A DNA stretch of 64,000 nucleotides from Rummeliibacillus pycnus_B. GTDB taxonomy: Bacteria; Bacillota; Bacilli; Bacillales_A; Planococcaceae. Positions 42,688 through 52,455 of the stretch are shown here, piece by piece. The number at the start of each line of letters is the position of its first letter. Position 1 is the stretch's first letter. The notes under the pieces are model-generated. The model saw only the letters and a program-made list of their open reading frames with translations, had not been told where the DNA came from and searched no databases. The stretch covers positions 62,001 through 126,000 of the forward strand of contig NZ_JBCMNM010000017.1 of the NCBI RefSeq assembly GCF_050459865.1, given 5' to 3'. The position numbers and the translations under genes are program-made.

Positions 42688-45600
42688 ATGGACATAAAAG
42701 TAACTCACAAGATGATCAAAGAAATGTGCGGTACCGTTGCCTTCAAAAGAGGAGACTCTTTTTATCGATCAAATAAAGTTACGTTTAATGAATATAGAAA
42801 TGATTACTGTGATGCAATAGTAAATGGAACGGAAGATTTTCAAGTCACGATTGAAAAAGATTCAGCGGGCAAAATGAAAACAGCATGCAGCTGTCCTAAG
42901 TTAGAAAATTTTCAAAAAAGTTGTCAACACATAGCTGCTGTTTTATTTGCCATTTGTGAATATCAACGACTTGGAACAAGTCCGATCGATGCAAATAAAA
43001 AACAATTTAAAAATAGTGAAATTACAGAAGACTTCATGAAAATCTTTAATCATCCAACAAAAAGATCTAGCGGACATCAACGTCATTTTGAAAATAGAGA
43101 AGTATTGGATCTCCTGTTTATACTTAAACCATTATCTATTAGTAAGGATCAGCATTTGTTTGGAATAGAACTGAATATTGGGCATTTGAAGGTACAAAAT
43201 ATTCGAGCATTCTTGCAAGATGTAAAACAAGGAAAACCTAGTAGGTTATCTCCTATAACTTGTTATGATCCAAACATTCATTGCTTTATAAACAAATCAG
43301 ATGAAGTTATTCAACAACTTATCGAGATTTTAGAGGATGAAAAAACCTTTTTAAATTCATTTCCAAACGATTTTGATTGGAGAGGTAGTAATGAAACACT
43401 ACTGATTCCACCATCCATTTGGGACAGATTCATCAGATCAATCGAATATACCCCGATCAAACTTGAATATAATGGGCAATCTTTTGAGAGTTTACAAGTA
43501 CTGAATGGACCACCACCACTTCAATTTACAATAGAAGAAATGAAAAGTAATGGTTACCAACTTACGATAAAAGGTTTTGAGCAACTGACCATAATGGATG
43601 CTTATAAATGTATATTATATGAAGGAAATGTATTCTGTTTAGAAGATAATGATACGGAACGTTTAATTGAACTTAAGAGAATGTTACCATCTATTGATTC
43701 AAACCACATTTCGATTTCACATGAACAGATTGATTTTTTTCTAAACAAGATAGTACCTGGCTTAAAAAAAATTGGCGAAGTACAAGTATCTAAAAAAGTT
43801 ACTCAGAAGACCTTGAAAGAGCCATTAATTGCTAAGCTTTACTTGGATCGAGTGCACAATCGCTTACTAGCTGGATTAGAGTTCCATTATGAAAATGCCA
43901 TGATTCAACCACTAGAAAGCCATAATTTTTCAACAGGGCCAATGATAGTTAGGGATTTAGATAAGGAAGAAAAAATACTTGAACTCATGGAGAACAGCAG
44001 CTTTTCTAAAACAGAGGGCGGCTATTATATGCAAAATGAGGAACTAGAGTATGAATTTTTATATCATGTTCTTCCAAAACTTCAACAATTGGTACAAATA
44101 TATGCGACAACTGCTGTACGAAATCGAATCGTAACAAAGAATGCCTTCCCTAAAATTAGAGTCAAGCATCAAAAAGATCGAATGAATTGGTTGGAATTTA
44201 AATTTGAGATGAATGGTATTGCTGATGATCAGATTCGAGAAATTTTAGAAGCTCTTGAAGAAAAACGAAAATATTATCGCCTACGTGATGGATCACTATT
44301 ATCGCTTGAAACAAAGGAAATGGAAGAAATTTATCGTTTTTAAATGAAGTACCTATTCAGGATGATGGTTTTGAAGAAAGTCTTAATCTGCCTGTTACTC
44401 AAGGTCTTAAATTCCTTGATATTCTTGATGGGGAAATCTTCACTATAGAGGAATCCTTCCGCCAGTTTATTGATCAATTAGTTCATCCAAGTTCATTGGA
44501 TATAGAAGTTCCACAAAGTTTAAGTAATGTAGTAAGAGACTATCAAAAAGATGGATATAAATGGTTGAAGACACTTGCTAGTTATGGTTTTGGTGGAATT
44601 TTAGCAGACGATATGGGACTTGGAAAAACTGTTCAAAGTATTACATACATTGTTTCTGAACTTTCAAGCATTCGTGATAAAAGTCTCCCTGTTCTCATAG
44701 TTTGTCCTTCATCTCTAACTTACAATTGGTTACATGAAATAATGAAATTTGCCCCTGAAGTTCAAGTCATTGTAATGGATGGGAATAAAGTGGATCGAGA
44801 GCATCTTCAAAAGAATATCAAAGGTGTAGATGTCATTATTACATCTTACTCGTTACTACGACATGATATTAAGTGGTATGAAGACAAAACCTTCCATACT
44901 GTATTCTTTGATGAAGCACAGGCTTTTAAAAATCCGACAACACAAACAGCGCGTGCAGCCCAAAAAATAAAAGCAGATCATCTTTTCGGTTTAACTGGTA
45001 CACCAATTGAAAATTCACTTGAAGAACTCTGGTCAATATACCATATTGTCTTTCCACAACTTTTCCAAGGGCTAAGGGAATATAGCTACCTTTCCAATAA
45101 AGCAGTTGCTAGAAGAGTACGACCGTTTCTATTAAGAAGATTAAAACAAGACGTGTTAGCAGAGTTGCCCCAAAAAATTGAGTCACTTGAGACATCAGAA
45201 CTATTACCTGAACAGAAGAAACTTTATGCGGCCTATTTAGCAAAGCTCCGACATAAGACTTTAAAACATCTTGATAAGGAAACCATTCGCAAAAATCGAA
45301 TTAAAATTTTAGCTGGATTGACGCGTTTAAGACAAATATGTTGCCACCCAGCATTGTTTGTAGAAGGCTACAAGGGAAGCTCGGCAAAATTCGAACAGCT
45401 TCTGAAAATTGTAGAGGAAGCTAAACTTTCTGGAAGAAGAGTACTGATCTTTTCTCAATTTACGAAAATGTTGAAGATAATTGGGAAAGAACTCACAATG
45501 AGAGGGCAGACATTCTTCTATCTAGATGGACAAACTCCTTCAGAAGAAAGAGTGGAAATATGCAATCGATTTAATGATTATGAGCGAGACATATTTCTTA

Positions 45601-45893
45601 TCTCCTTAAAAGCAGGAGGTACTGGGTTGAATTTAACAGGAGCGGATACAGTTATTTTATATGATCTTTGGTGGAACCCAGCTGTTGAGGAACAAGCTGC
45701 TGACCGAGTCCATCGAATTGGGCAGAAAAATGAAGTTCAAGTGATTAAACTCATGGCACGTGGCACGATTGAAGAAAAGATGAATGAGTTGCAAGAAAAA
45801 AAGAGAGATCTCGTCTCAAATATTATTGATTCGGATGAAAAAATTTCAGCAACATTAACTGAAGAGGATATTCGAGAAATTTTGATGATTTAA
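42688..45893 (+). pseudogene. SWIM zinc-finger SNF2-type helicase, frameshifted
   Basis: One gene of about 1068 codons, broken by a one-base deletion. The N-terminal part (42688-44343, 551 codons) has a SWIM zinc finger C67-S-C69-P...C79-Q-H81. After 'EEIYRF' the frame stops at TAA (44341-44343). The next frame, immediately after (LNEVPIQDDGF... to SNF2), reads on without a stop to 45893. The SNF2 part has DDMGLGKT (ATP-binding), DEAQ in 'FFDEAQAF', and 'QAADRVHRIGQ' (motif VI). A run of five T at 44337-44341 would need six. The gene uses ATG 42688 after AAAGGAG. A sequencing error, real mutation or slippage cannot be told apart here. The C-terminal half could start internally at TTG 44496, but no ribosome site is visible. 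Confidence 0.85.
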
Positions 45894-45920
45894 TTTTGGT
45901 AAAGTTTTCTTCTGTAGTAA

Positions 45921-45967
45921 TGAAAAGCCCAATTTCTCAATTTAATACTGAGAAATCGGGCTTTTAA
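45921..45967 (+). terminator. Intrinsic terminator
   Basis: AAAGCCC-ATTTCTCA and TGAGAAAT-CGGGCTTT form a strong stem followed by a short T run. Confidence 0.85.
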
Positions 45968-46037
45968 TATTGTAATTTCTTCAAGGTTGAATATCTGTAA
46001 CTTCTGGGATGGTATATTAGCTATTTATGAATAAATG

Positions 46038-46331
46038 TTAAAATGAAAAGCTCAATAAAAATCCCCATACGAATATTCCAAATAAAAAAAGCAAACTAAT
46101 AAACATACCAGAATATCTTAGAATGGTTTTCTTCTTCTGATTTTTTAATCCCATAATGCCAAGGATTAAGCTGATAAACCAACTAATGAATCCCAATATT
46201 GCAACAATAATCGTAGCAATGGCTCTTTCTTTACTCAAATCCCCATTTACATTTCCAAGATATTGACTAACAAATAAAAAAAGAATACCTAAAAAGCTAA
46301 ACAATAATGAATATAAACTTAGATTTTTCAA
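46038..46331 (-). CDS. Small hypothetical membrane protein
   Basis: A 97-aa protein with three to four hydrophobic segments (residues about 8-24, 38-62 and 72-94) and a Lys-rich turn (GLKNQKKKTI). TTG 46331 has GAAAGGA nine bases upstream. Monocistronic and unrecognised. Confidence 0.7.
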   Translation of the reverse strand: MKNLSLYSLLFSFLGILFLFVSQYLGNVNGDLSKERAIATIIVAILGFISWFISLILGIMGLKNQKKKTILRYSGMFISLLFLFGIFVWGFLLSFSF

Positions 46332-46592
46332 AGGAAATATCCTTTCTAAATTTATTTTTGCACAAAGAAAAACTCATATTATAGACAAATTCATTACAAA
46401 CACCACTTTATTATTACATTTTACATTTATTGCAAATAATTGTAAAATGTAATATAGGAAATTTTAAAATAAGGAAAGTATAGGATTTACATAATTTTTG
46501 CAATGTTTTTTTGTATTAGAGGTGTTACTCAAGAAAATATTTAAAGCAAAGAAAAAGAATACATATAAAGATTAGTAATAAGGGGTGGCTTT

Positions 46593-47132
46593 TTGAATTT
46601 TGTTGCATGGATGATTGTCGCATGTGAAGTTATGTTTTGGATTGTTATTGTTTTAGGTTTGGTGACACGATATGTTTTTAAGCTGAATAACTTAGGATTA
46701 TTTTTATTAGCTTTAACACCAGTAATTGATTTAATTTTATTGATTACTACGAGTATTGATTTATATCGTGGAGCAACTGCTACACAAGCACATGCGATTG
46801 CAGCCATATACTTAGGTGTTTCTATCGTATTTGGAAAAAGTATGATTAACTGGGCTGATAAGAGATTTCTTTATTTCGTAAAAAAGGAAGGACCAAAACC
46901 AATTAAATTATACGGAATGCAATATGCATTGAATTATTTAAAAGGATGGGGAAAACACGTACTCTCATATCTGATTGGTTCTGGACTTTTAATGGGAATG
47001 ATATTTTTAGTAAATAATCCTTCACAAACTCAAGCGTTATTTGATGTGTTAAAGGTTTGGACTCTAGTGTTAGGTATTGACTTTATTTTTACTATCTCTT
47101 ATTTTATTTGGCCTAAAAAGAAGAGAGCATAA
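46593..47132 (+). CDS. YmcC-like integral membrane protein
   Basis: A 179-aa protein with five or six membrane segments. The middle reads 'IDLYRGATATQAHAIAAIYLGVSIVFGKSMINWAD', matching from memory the Bacillus YmcC pattern (GATAT, AAIYLGVS, FG..MI.WAD). A cytosolic basic loop, 'GPKPIKLYGMQYALN', follows. TTG 46593 has AAGGGGTGG upstream. The next small gene starts 24 bases later, so this is an operon of two. Function unknown. Confidence 0.75.
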   Translation: MNFVAWMIVACEVMFWIVIVLGLVTRYVFKLNNLGLFLLALTPVIDLILLITTSIDLYRGATATQAHAIAAIYLGVSIVFGKSMINWADKRFLYFVKKEGPKPIKLYGMQYALNYLKGWGKHVLSYLIGSGLLMGMIFLVNNPSQTQALFDVLKVWTLVLGIDFIFTISYFIWPKKKRA

Positions 47133-47155
47133 TTTAAAAGTATAGGGGATATTTT

Positions 47156-47404
47156 GTGGAAATTTTATTAAGAAAAGGTGCAATGTATGGCTTCATTATT
47201 GGGTTAGGAATAGCTATATTATTTGTTAAAAACGAAGTTAATAGAATTATAGGAAATGGAGTTATTGAAACAACTTATTTGACTCCTTTTGAGTATATTA
47301 TTCGTGTGCTAAGATATGGAGTTATAGGATCTTTTATTGGGGTATTAGTTGGATGCTATCTATTTTTAAAGCAAAAAAATAAATTGTTGTCTCAATCTAA
47401 ATAA
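47156..47404 (+). CDS. Small membrane protein
   Basis: An 82-aa protein with two membrane helices (residues about 8-25 and 50-72) linked by a polar loop 'EVNRIIGNGVIETTYLTPFEY'. GTG 47156 follows ATAGGGGATA. It lies 24 bases after the YmcC-like gene and probably shares its transcript. Family not recognised. Confidence 0.7.
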   Translation: MEILLRKGAMYGFIIGLGIAILFVKNEVNRIIGNGVIETTYLTPFEYIIRVLRYGVIGSFIGVLVGCYLFLKQKNKLLSQSK

Positions 47405-47454
47405 AAAAAGTTCTTAGGTGTCAATATTTATACGAAAACAGATCAATCAAAAAA

Positions 47455-47483
47455 TTGACAAAATAATTTATTTATGCTATAAT
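47455..47483 (+). promoter_or_regulatory. Strong SigA promoter with extended -10
   Basis: TTGACA (47455-47460), a 17-base spacer, and TATAAT (47478-47483), preceded by TGC, which makes an extended -10 (TGnTATAAT). It is the best consensus promoter in the window. Transcription should start near 47490. Confidence 0.9.
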
Positions 47484-47509
47484 TTACAATTATATTTCTT
47501 CGATATATA

Positions 47510-47545
47510 ATAGGATTCTCCTGGCCAGGGGAATCCTATTTTTTT
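47510..47545 (+). terminator. Leader terminator / attenuator hairpin
   Basis: A 30-base near-perfect palindrome (AGGATTCTCCTGG / CCAGGGGAATCCT) is followed by seven T. It begins only about 20 bases after the predicted start site of the promoter at 47455 and 62 bases before the methyltransferase ATG. The promoter is upstream of it, so it should stop most transcripts unless readthrough is regulated. The same segment could also serve as terminator for genes 46593-47404. Confidence 0.85.
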
Positions 47546-47571
47546 GTTCTAAAATGAAGGAGTGTGTTTGT

Positions 47572-48486
47572 ATGAAGAAAGATGAGTCAAGTATAACCTC
47601 GCTAATATCAGCTTTTGGCAGATCCTATCATAGTCAATTTGATACCCCTAAAATCTTTAATGATTATATAGCTAAAGACTTAATTTCTGAGAAAGAATTC
47701 AATGATATCAAAGAGAATATGGTTCAAGGCATACATTTCTTCAACAAAGATATCGCACAAAGATTCGAGGGAAATACAGAAGAAATATTAAGATGGATTA
47801 CTCAAGTCCAACTTTCTCCAATAGCCTTATCACGTGCTGCGTATTGCGAAAATGTATTACTTAATGAGGTAGCGTTAGGATTAAGACAATATGTCATACT
47901 TGGCGCTGGATTAGATACTTTTAGTTTCCGACATCCAGAATTGGAAAACAGCTTAGAAATATTCGAAATTGATCATCCAACTACACAGAAATTTAAAAAG
48001 CAAAGATTGGACGAGGCAAATTTAAATATCCCAAATAACCTTCATTTTGTTTCTATGGACTTCACCAAAAAGTTGTCTTATGAAAACCTAATAGATAAAG
48101 GATTTGATAACAAAAAGACATTCTTTAGTCTTTTAGGTGTTTCATACTATTTAACTAAAGAGGAAGTTTCAAGATTAATAGATTACTTATTCACCAAGGT
48201 TCCACCAGGAAGTTCGATCGTTTTTGATTATGCGGACGAAAAACTATTTGAAGAAAAAGGAATGTCTAATAGAGTTGAAAATATGGTGAAAATGGCTTCA
48301 ATAGGCGGGGAACCAATGAAATCATGTTTTTCTTACTTTGAAATAGAAAAAATGTTAGAGAAATCAGGTTTACTCATTTATGAACATTTATCACCTGATA
48401 AAATTAATGAACTGTATTTTAACAATCGAGAAGATTACCTATCAGCCTTTGAGACTATTCATTACATTCATGCTGTAAAGAAATAA
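47572..48486 (+). CDS. Class I SAM-dependent methyltransferase, LCMT/PPM-like family
   Basis: A 304-aa methyltransferase. 'QYVILGAGLDTFSFRHPE' is motif I with the Gly-x-Gly turn and the Asp-Thr block typical of the leucine-carboxyl-methyltransferase/O-methyltransferase group. The following 'IFEIDHPTTQKFKKQRL' and 'FFSLLGVSYYLTKEEV' are also typical. Targets in bacteria are unknown for this group, some members being linked with polyketide chemistry. ATG 47572 has GAAGGAG upstream. It is likely regulated by the promoter/hairpin leader at 47455-47545. Terminator at 48537. Confidence 0.88.
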   Translation: MKKDESSITSLISAFGRSYHSQFDTPKIFNDYIAKDLISEKEFNDIKENMVQGIHFFNKDIAQRFEGNTEEILRWITQVQLSPIALSRAAYCENVLLNEVALGLRQYVILGAGLDTFSFRHPELENSLEIFEIDHPTTQKFKKQRLDEANLNIPNNLHFVSMDFTKKLSYENLIDKGFDNKKTFFSLLGVSYYLTKEEVSRLIDYLFTKVPPGSSIVFDYADEKLFEEKGMSNRVENMVKMASIGGEPMKSCFSYFEIEKMLEKSGLLIYEHLSPDKINELYFNNREDYLSAFETIHYIHAVKK

Positions 48487-48536
48487 AATACACTGATTAT
48501 ACACATTACATTAAAGAGATAGAAAAGAAAGAACAT

Positions 48537-48576
48537 AAAAAGTCGATTCCTTAGCGTATAGGAAATCGGCTTTTTG
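48537..48576 (+). terminator. Intrinsic terminator
   Basis: AAAAAGTCGATTCC and GGAAATCGGCTTTTT pair around 'ttagcgtata'. Confidence 0.85.
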
Positions 48577-48869
48577 TAATCAGAGTAGCTAATGAAACTA
48601 GGTCTTGCTCCATATGCGTTTGCGGATATTTATGTTGGAACAACTGAAAAAATGGTTAATGATGCAGTAGGGGGATATAACTAATTATTTAGATTGCATA
48701 ATATTAAACATTATTATAATAGAACGATTTATTTGGAATATTATCATCTATTCTAATATCAAAATTAATGGGTTTTTAAAAAAATAACAAGAAATCTAAT
48801 TTATGGTATATTTAAAATGTTTATAGTTTCTATTATAAAAAATAAAATAGTAAAGGACAAAATATAAAA

Positions 48870-49040
48870 ATGAATAAATTTATGTTTTATTTTTGGATAT
48901 TCGGAATCGCATTTATTGCATTTTTCACTGGGGAAATTGCAACAGTTATGATGTTGTACCTGATTTTAATTACGCTAAATGCAATGCATTCCACAATCAA
49001 AGATTTTTATAATGATTGGAAAAGTAAATATGAAGAGTAA
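48870..49040 (+). CDS. Small hypothetical membrane protein
   Basis: A 56-aa protein: MNKF, then a membrane region of about 35 residues (likely two short helices, FYFWIFGIAFIAFF and ATVMMLYLILITL), then a basic tail (DFYNDWKSKYEE). AAAGGAC about 12 bases before the ATG is weak, which lowers confidence. The gap to 49342 contains no other candidate; the flanking sequence is very AT-rich. Confidence 0.55.
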   Translation: MNKFMFYFWIFGIAFIAFFTGEIATVMMLYLILITLNAMHSTIKDFYNDWKSKYEE

Positions 49041-49272
49041 CTACTAATTTACTTACAAAATAATTGAGGTGTTTTTAGTCCGGAAATTATCAGTTAAAAG
49101 ATTAACAAGTGGGTTTTTTAACGATTTACAAAAGGATTACTTTTGTTTAGAGATATAATAATTTCAAATTTACATAACAGATTGTTGATTTTTTAATAAC
49201 AGAATATATTTAATTGTTTCAACATTTCAAACGTTTTTAGCGATTTATCAATTTTGGGTAGGTATTACAACA

Positions 49273-49310
49273 AAGACTTGATTCTACAAGCGTAGAGTCA
49301 AGTCTTTTCA
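49273..49310. terminator. Intrinsic terminator
   Basis: AAGACTTGATTCTAC and GTAGAGTCAAGTCTTTT pair around a short loop, 30 bases past the stop of the minus-strand gene at 49342, and also suit the plus strand. Confidence 0.85.
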
Positions 49311-49341
49311 TTTATAAATAAGTACAATATCTTTTTAAATT

Positions 49342-49869
49342 TTATTTTACTGAATTAGCTATGGCAATTAAATTCTCTAAAGTAATCTTTTCTTCGCTTT
49401 TCTCATCGATACTTAAGATATATTGCAAATCATTTTTCTCGAAAACTAAGGTATTGAAACCGATAATTGAGGTACTAAAAATAGCTTCACTTCCATCTTT
49501 GAGTTTCACTTTTTGCTCAATATTTTTTTCTTCAAAGGTCATTTTAAAAGCGATCGGGGTTATGTTTATTTTGAAATGGTTGTTCGGTAAATTTTCATTT
49601 AGAAATTCGAATTCTACGTTATCATTTACTTCACCTTTTAAATCGTTAAGTCTTCCAAACGCATGAGTGAAGGTTAACTCCGGTAATTGTGAAGGCAGAG
49701 AAATATTCTTTTTAAAGTGTTTGCTACTATCTGATAAAGCATTCGAAATATCCTTATAACCGATATCGTAATAGTACTTCTCAAAATCATTATTTGCAGC
49801 ATTTGCAATATATATGTTTTGTAGAAGTAACAAATAAAAAGAAAATACAGCAATGGTTAATTTTTTCAT
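49342..49869 (-). CDS. Secreted DUF4367-like protein
   Basis: A 175-aa exported protein. The signal peptide (residues 1-24) ends ANA-A. The mature domain begins with an ISLPSQLPELTFTHAFG strand region. It ends 'EKNDLQYILSIDEKSEEKITLENLIAIANSV', close in layout to DUF4367 domains, which are often next to sigma factors or in anti-sigma-like proteins. There is no transmembrane anchor beyond the signal, so it is free or cell-wall-linked. The minus-strand start has a GGGTGAATC region upstream, and the terminator is at 49273. The domain call is moderate. Confidence 0.75.
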   Translation of the reverse strand: MKKLTIAVFSFYLLLLQNIYIANAANNDFEKYYYDIGYKDISNALSDSSKHFKKNISLPSQLPELTFTHAFGRLNDLKGEVNDNVEFEFLNENLPNNHFKINITPIAFKMTFEEKNIEQKVKLKDGSEAIFSTSIIGFNTLVFEKNDLQYILSIDEKSEEKITLENLIAIANSVK

Positions 49870-50069
49870 CGTGATTCACCCTTTTATAATAACTTAATAC
49901 AAATAGGTTGAGTTAAATTGAAGTTTTTATGCATAAAATTGTATTTTATAAGCCTCGATAGTCTATATATAAAAAGAAAATTGGCATCTAAGAAAAAAAC
50001 AAATTATACTAGAGAACAATAAACTGTAGAAGAGTACTTTTTGTTCATCCCATATTTGTTGTATTTTGA

Positions 50070-50981
50070 TTAACCTTGAATATACCACTTGGGTTTTATG
50101 TCGCTGAAATAGCGATGATCCTCTAAAAAGGTGTTTATTTTAGTTAACATACCATCCAATTCATCAGGTACTGTTTTTATTGTCCAAACAATAGAAGAAA
50201 ATACACACATTGCTAAGTAAAGCGAATAGAGCCTCCAAAAATCATCATTTGGTTTTACATTTCCAAAGTATCCTTGAATTTGACCATTTGAAAAAGGAAC
50301 ACTTACTTGTCGACTGAAAATACCTAACTTTAGAAATTCATGAATTGGATCACCCCAATCAGAGCGATTGAAATCAATTACTCCAGCTAGTTTGTGATGA
50401 TGAATAATTAAATTGCTTGGATGAAAATCATCATGCTGAAAAACATTTGGCCGATTTTTCATAAGATGAATATTCTTTTCAATAAACTGGATTACCTTTT
50501 CATCATTCTCTATTTTAATGCCATTCCTAAAATAGGCATCCATATAATTTTGATGTTTTCTAAGTTTTCTCTCATACCATGAAGACGTGTTATTGGGGGC
50601 ATTAAGTTGGTGCATTTTCTTTAACTGTTTTCCAGCTTCAACACCTATAGCATATTGTTCTTCTACGCTGCATTGTGGTAGATAATCTTCTGCATCCACA
50701 CCATCAAGATATGAAGTGACCATAACCCCTTTTTCTTTAAACTCTCCAATATGAATGGGTTTCGAACATTTCACCTCTAAATTATTCATTTTTTGTAATA
50801 TCTTAAATTCTGTAATCTTGGCGCCCATCGATTCTAAATCGAAAACTTTGAGCAGTAAATTATCCTGAGTTTCATCGATTCGTACTAAAAATTTTTCATC
50901 TGAAGAATAACCCTTATGTATTTTGATGATTTCTTTACAATGTTCTAAATAAGGAATCTGTTTAATATCACAATCAAGCAT
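50070..50981 (-). CDS. Aminoglycoside phosphotransferase (APH) family kinase
   Basis: A 303-aa kinase-fold protein. The catalytic loop is 'FQHDDFHPSNLIIHHHKL' (HxDxxxxN form, residues about 184-192), the metal-binding 'GVIDFNRSDWGDP' follows, and the N-lobe has 'DNLLLKVFD' (ATP-site Lys). Family members phosphorylate aminoglycosides, macrolides, choline or homoserine; several Bacillus proteins of this type are uncharacterised. HxD with two Asp (HDD) is a modest variation. Monocistronic on the minus strand. I do not call resistance without evidence. Confidence 0.88.
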   Translation of the reverse strand: MLDCDIKQIPYLEHCKEIIKIHKGYSSDEKFLVRIDETQDNLLLKVFDLESMGAKITEFKILQKMNNLEVKCSKPIHIGEFKEKGVMVTSYLDGVDAEDYLPQCSVEEQYAIGVEAGKQLKKMHQLNAPNNTSSWYERKLRKHQNYMDAYFRNGIKIENDEKVIQFIEKNIHLMKNRPNVFQHDDFHPSNLIIHHHKLAGVIDFNRSDWGDPIHEFLKLGIFSRQVSVPFSNGQIQGYFGNVKPNDDFWRLYSLYLAMCVFSSIVWTIKTVPDELDGMLTKINTFLEDHRYFSDIKPKWYIQG

Positions 50982-51125
50982 TTTTTCACCCCATGATTGA
51001 TATCAATAAATTTTGGATCAGTTACAAAACTGAATTTGTTTTTTGAAAATATAGTAATATTTGTATAATAACCCAAATTTATTTATAATTCTATTATTGG
51101 ACGAATATTATGAGGGGGCAAATAT

Positions 51126-51605
51126 TTGAGGAATACTTATTTTTTCTATTTTTTATTGTTCATCATAATGGGTTGTTTTGGATGCACCCAGAGTAATTCT
51201 CAACATATTTCTCAAGATAAGTCCTATAGATCAGAAGAAGCTATTAAGAAAGGGGATGTAGTTCAAACTGGTATTACTGTTTACAATTTTGAGCGATTCG
51301 AACAATTTTTAAATAATTATCATGGTAAAAAACCAGACAAAATAAGAGTAACTAGTTATACCGTTGAAGGGGATCCGATCTTTATCGATTTAGATTATGA
51401 TGGGGAAAATATAAAATATTTCCACGATAGCTCTAATGATGAATACGGTTCAAAAGAAATAGTTAAAGATGTATGCGCAATGATTATAGAGGAAAAGAAA
51501 GAACAGCGTAAAATAGACTATTCTGTATCTAGTTGTTCAAAAAACAATGCTTATTTAGTAATTAGTATAGATCAGAATGATTTTCAATATAAACAAAGCA
51601 AGTAA
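51126..51605 (+). CDS. DUF4362 lipoprotein
   Basis: A 159-aa lipoprotein. The signal has lipobox FGC-T within 'IIMGCFGCTQS' (two Cys; the second is the likely lipid anchor, at residue 20). The 'KKGDVVQTGITVYNFERFEQF', 'KIRVTSYTVEGDPIFIDLDYDGENIKY' and late Cys pair (VC...SSC) match DUF4362. TTG 51126 follows a GAGGGGG. The role is unknown; the next gene, a VOC protein, starts 62 bases after its stop. Confidence 0.85.
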   Translation: MRNTYFFYFLLFIIMGCFGCTQSNSQHISQDKSYRSEEAIKKGDVVQTGITVYNFERFEQFLNNYHGKKPDKIRVTSYTVEGDPIFIDLDYDGENIKYFHDSSNDEYGSKEIVKDVCAMIIEEKKEQRKIDYSVSSCSKNNAYLVISIDQNDFQYKQSK

Positions 51606-51667
51606 GAGGTAGATTTTAGTGAAGATGAGATATAACAAAATTTAAAATATTATAGGAGAATGAAAAT

Positions 51668-52030
51668 ATGAGTCTTTCAATGTGCATGATTTCTATAAGG
51701 GTAAATGATATCGAAAAAGCTAAACGATTTTATTGTGAAGATTTAGGTTTTCAATTTGAAAAAGCTTATGGGGATCAATTGGTTGAGCTTAATATTGACG
51801 GTCTACCAATCATAGTAGAAGAAGTATCAAAACTGAATAACTTAGATTATTACGATCATTCACAAATTATTTTGGGATTAAAAGCTAAGGATTTACTAAC
51901 TAAAATGAATAAGCTTAAGGATAAAGGGATTGAATTATTATTCGAAGAGCCTCAAAAATGTCCACCAGGGATATTTAATGTTATTAAAGATCCTTTTGGA
52001 AACTATATTGAAATTTTAGAGTTTCAGTAA
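51668..52030 (+). CDS. VOC-family (glyoxalase/bleomycin-resistance-like) protein
   Basis: A 120-aa single VOC unit of two beta-alpha-beta-beta-beta modules. The opening 'MCMISIRVNDIEKAKRFYCEDLGFQF' and closing 'FNVIKDPFGNYIEILEF' with Glu near the end are typical. In metal-dependent members the first strand has a His, absent here; Glu is present at the end, so metal binding is uncertain. AGGAG precedes the ATG. It could share a transcript with 51126. Confidence 0.85.
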   Translation: MSLSMCMISIRVNDIEKAKRFYCEDLGFQFEKAYGDQLVELNIDGLPIIVEEVSKLNNLDYYDHSQIILGLKAKDLLTKMNKLKDKGIELLFEEPQKCPPGIFNVIKDPFGNYIEILEFQ

Positions 52031-52100
52031 ATACCGGGCTAGGGCTAGTGTTTCAATTTGAATCATATAATAATTAATAAAAAAATTATCTAATAACCGT

Positions 52101-52133
52101 GGAAACCCTATTAAGTTAGTGGTTTCTTTTTTG
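52101..52133 (+). terminator. Intrinsic terminator in a 425-base gap
   Basis: GAAACC pairs with GGTTTC around a 13-base loop, followed by TTTTTTG. The rest of 52134-52455 holds the helD promoter region and an inverted repeat (aaagtgtt...aacacttt, 52334-52362) of unknown role. Confidence 0.65.
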
Positions 52134-52455
52134 TTAATTGAATACATATTTCGAATATGGAAATTGGAGGTCCTTAAAGAGATTTTCTTTTTTTATCAGG
52201 GAATAATGGTTAAAGTTATTTTGAATTTTAGTCATATTTGGTGTTAATCAATTGAAGGGGAATATTATTCAGATCAATTTAAGAATAAAATTAAGGAAGG
52301 GAAATGAAAATTACATTGATTAAATTGAGGAAAAGTGTTAAATTAGTATAGAAACACTTTTATTTCTATAGAGGATATATCTTATGCAATTTAATTATAC
52401 AATAAATATTCTCTTTTGTCAAATCAAACTTTTCATTTTTTAAGGAGTGGTTGGT

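Noticed and set aside
48592..48684. 30-codon ORF after the methyltransferase terminator (MKLGLAPYAFADIYVG...)
   Set aside because: There is no ribosome binding site and it looks like a chance frame or a fragment. Too little to call.
52334..52362. Hairpin aaagtgtt...aacacttt upstream of helD as an attenuator
   Set aside because: The loop is large, the following T tract is broken and no promoter with good spacing was found before it. Only noted in the gap entry.
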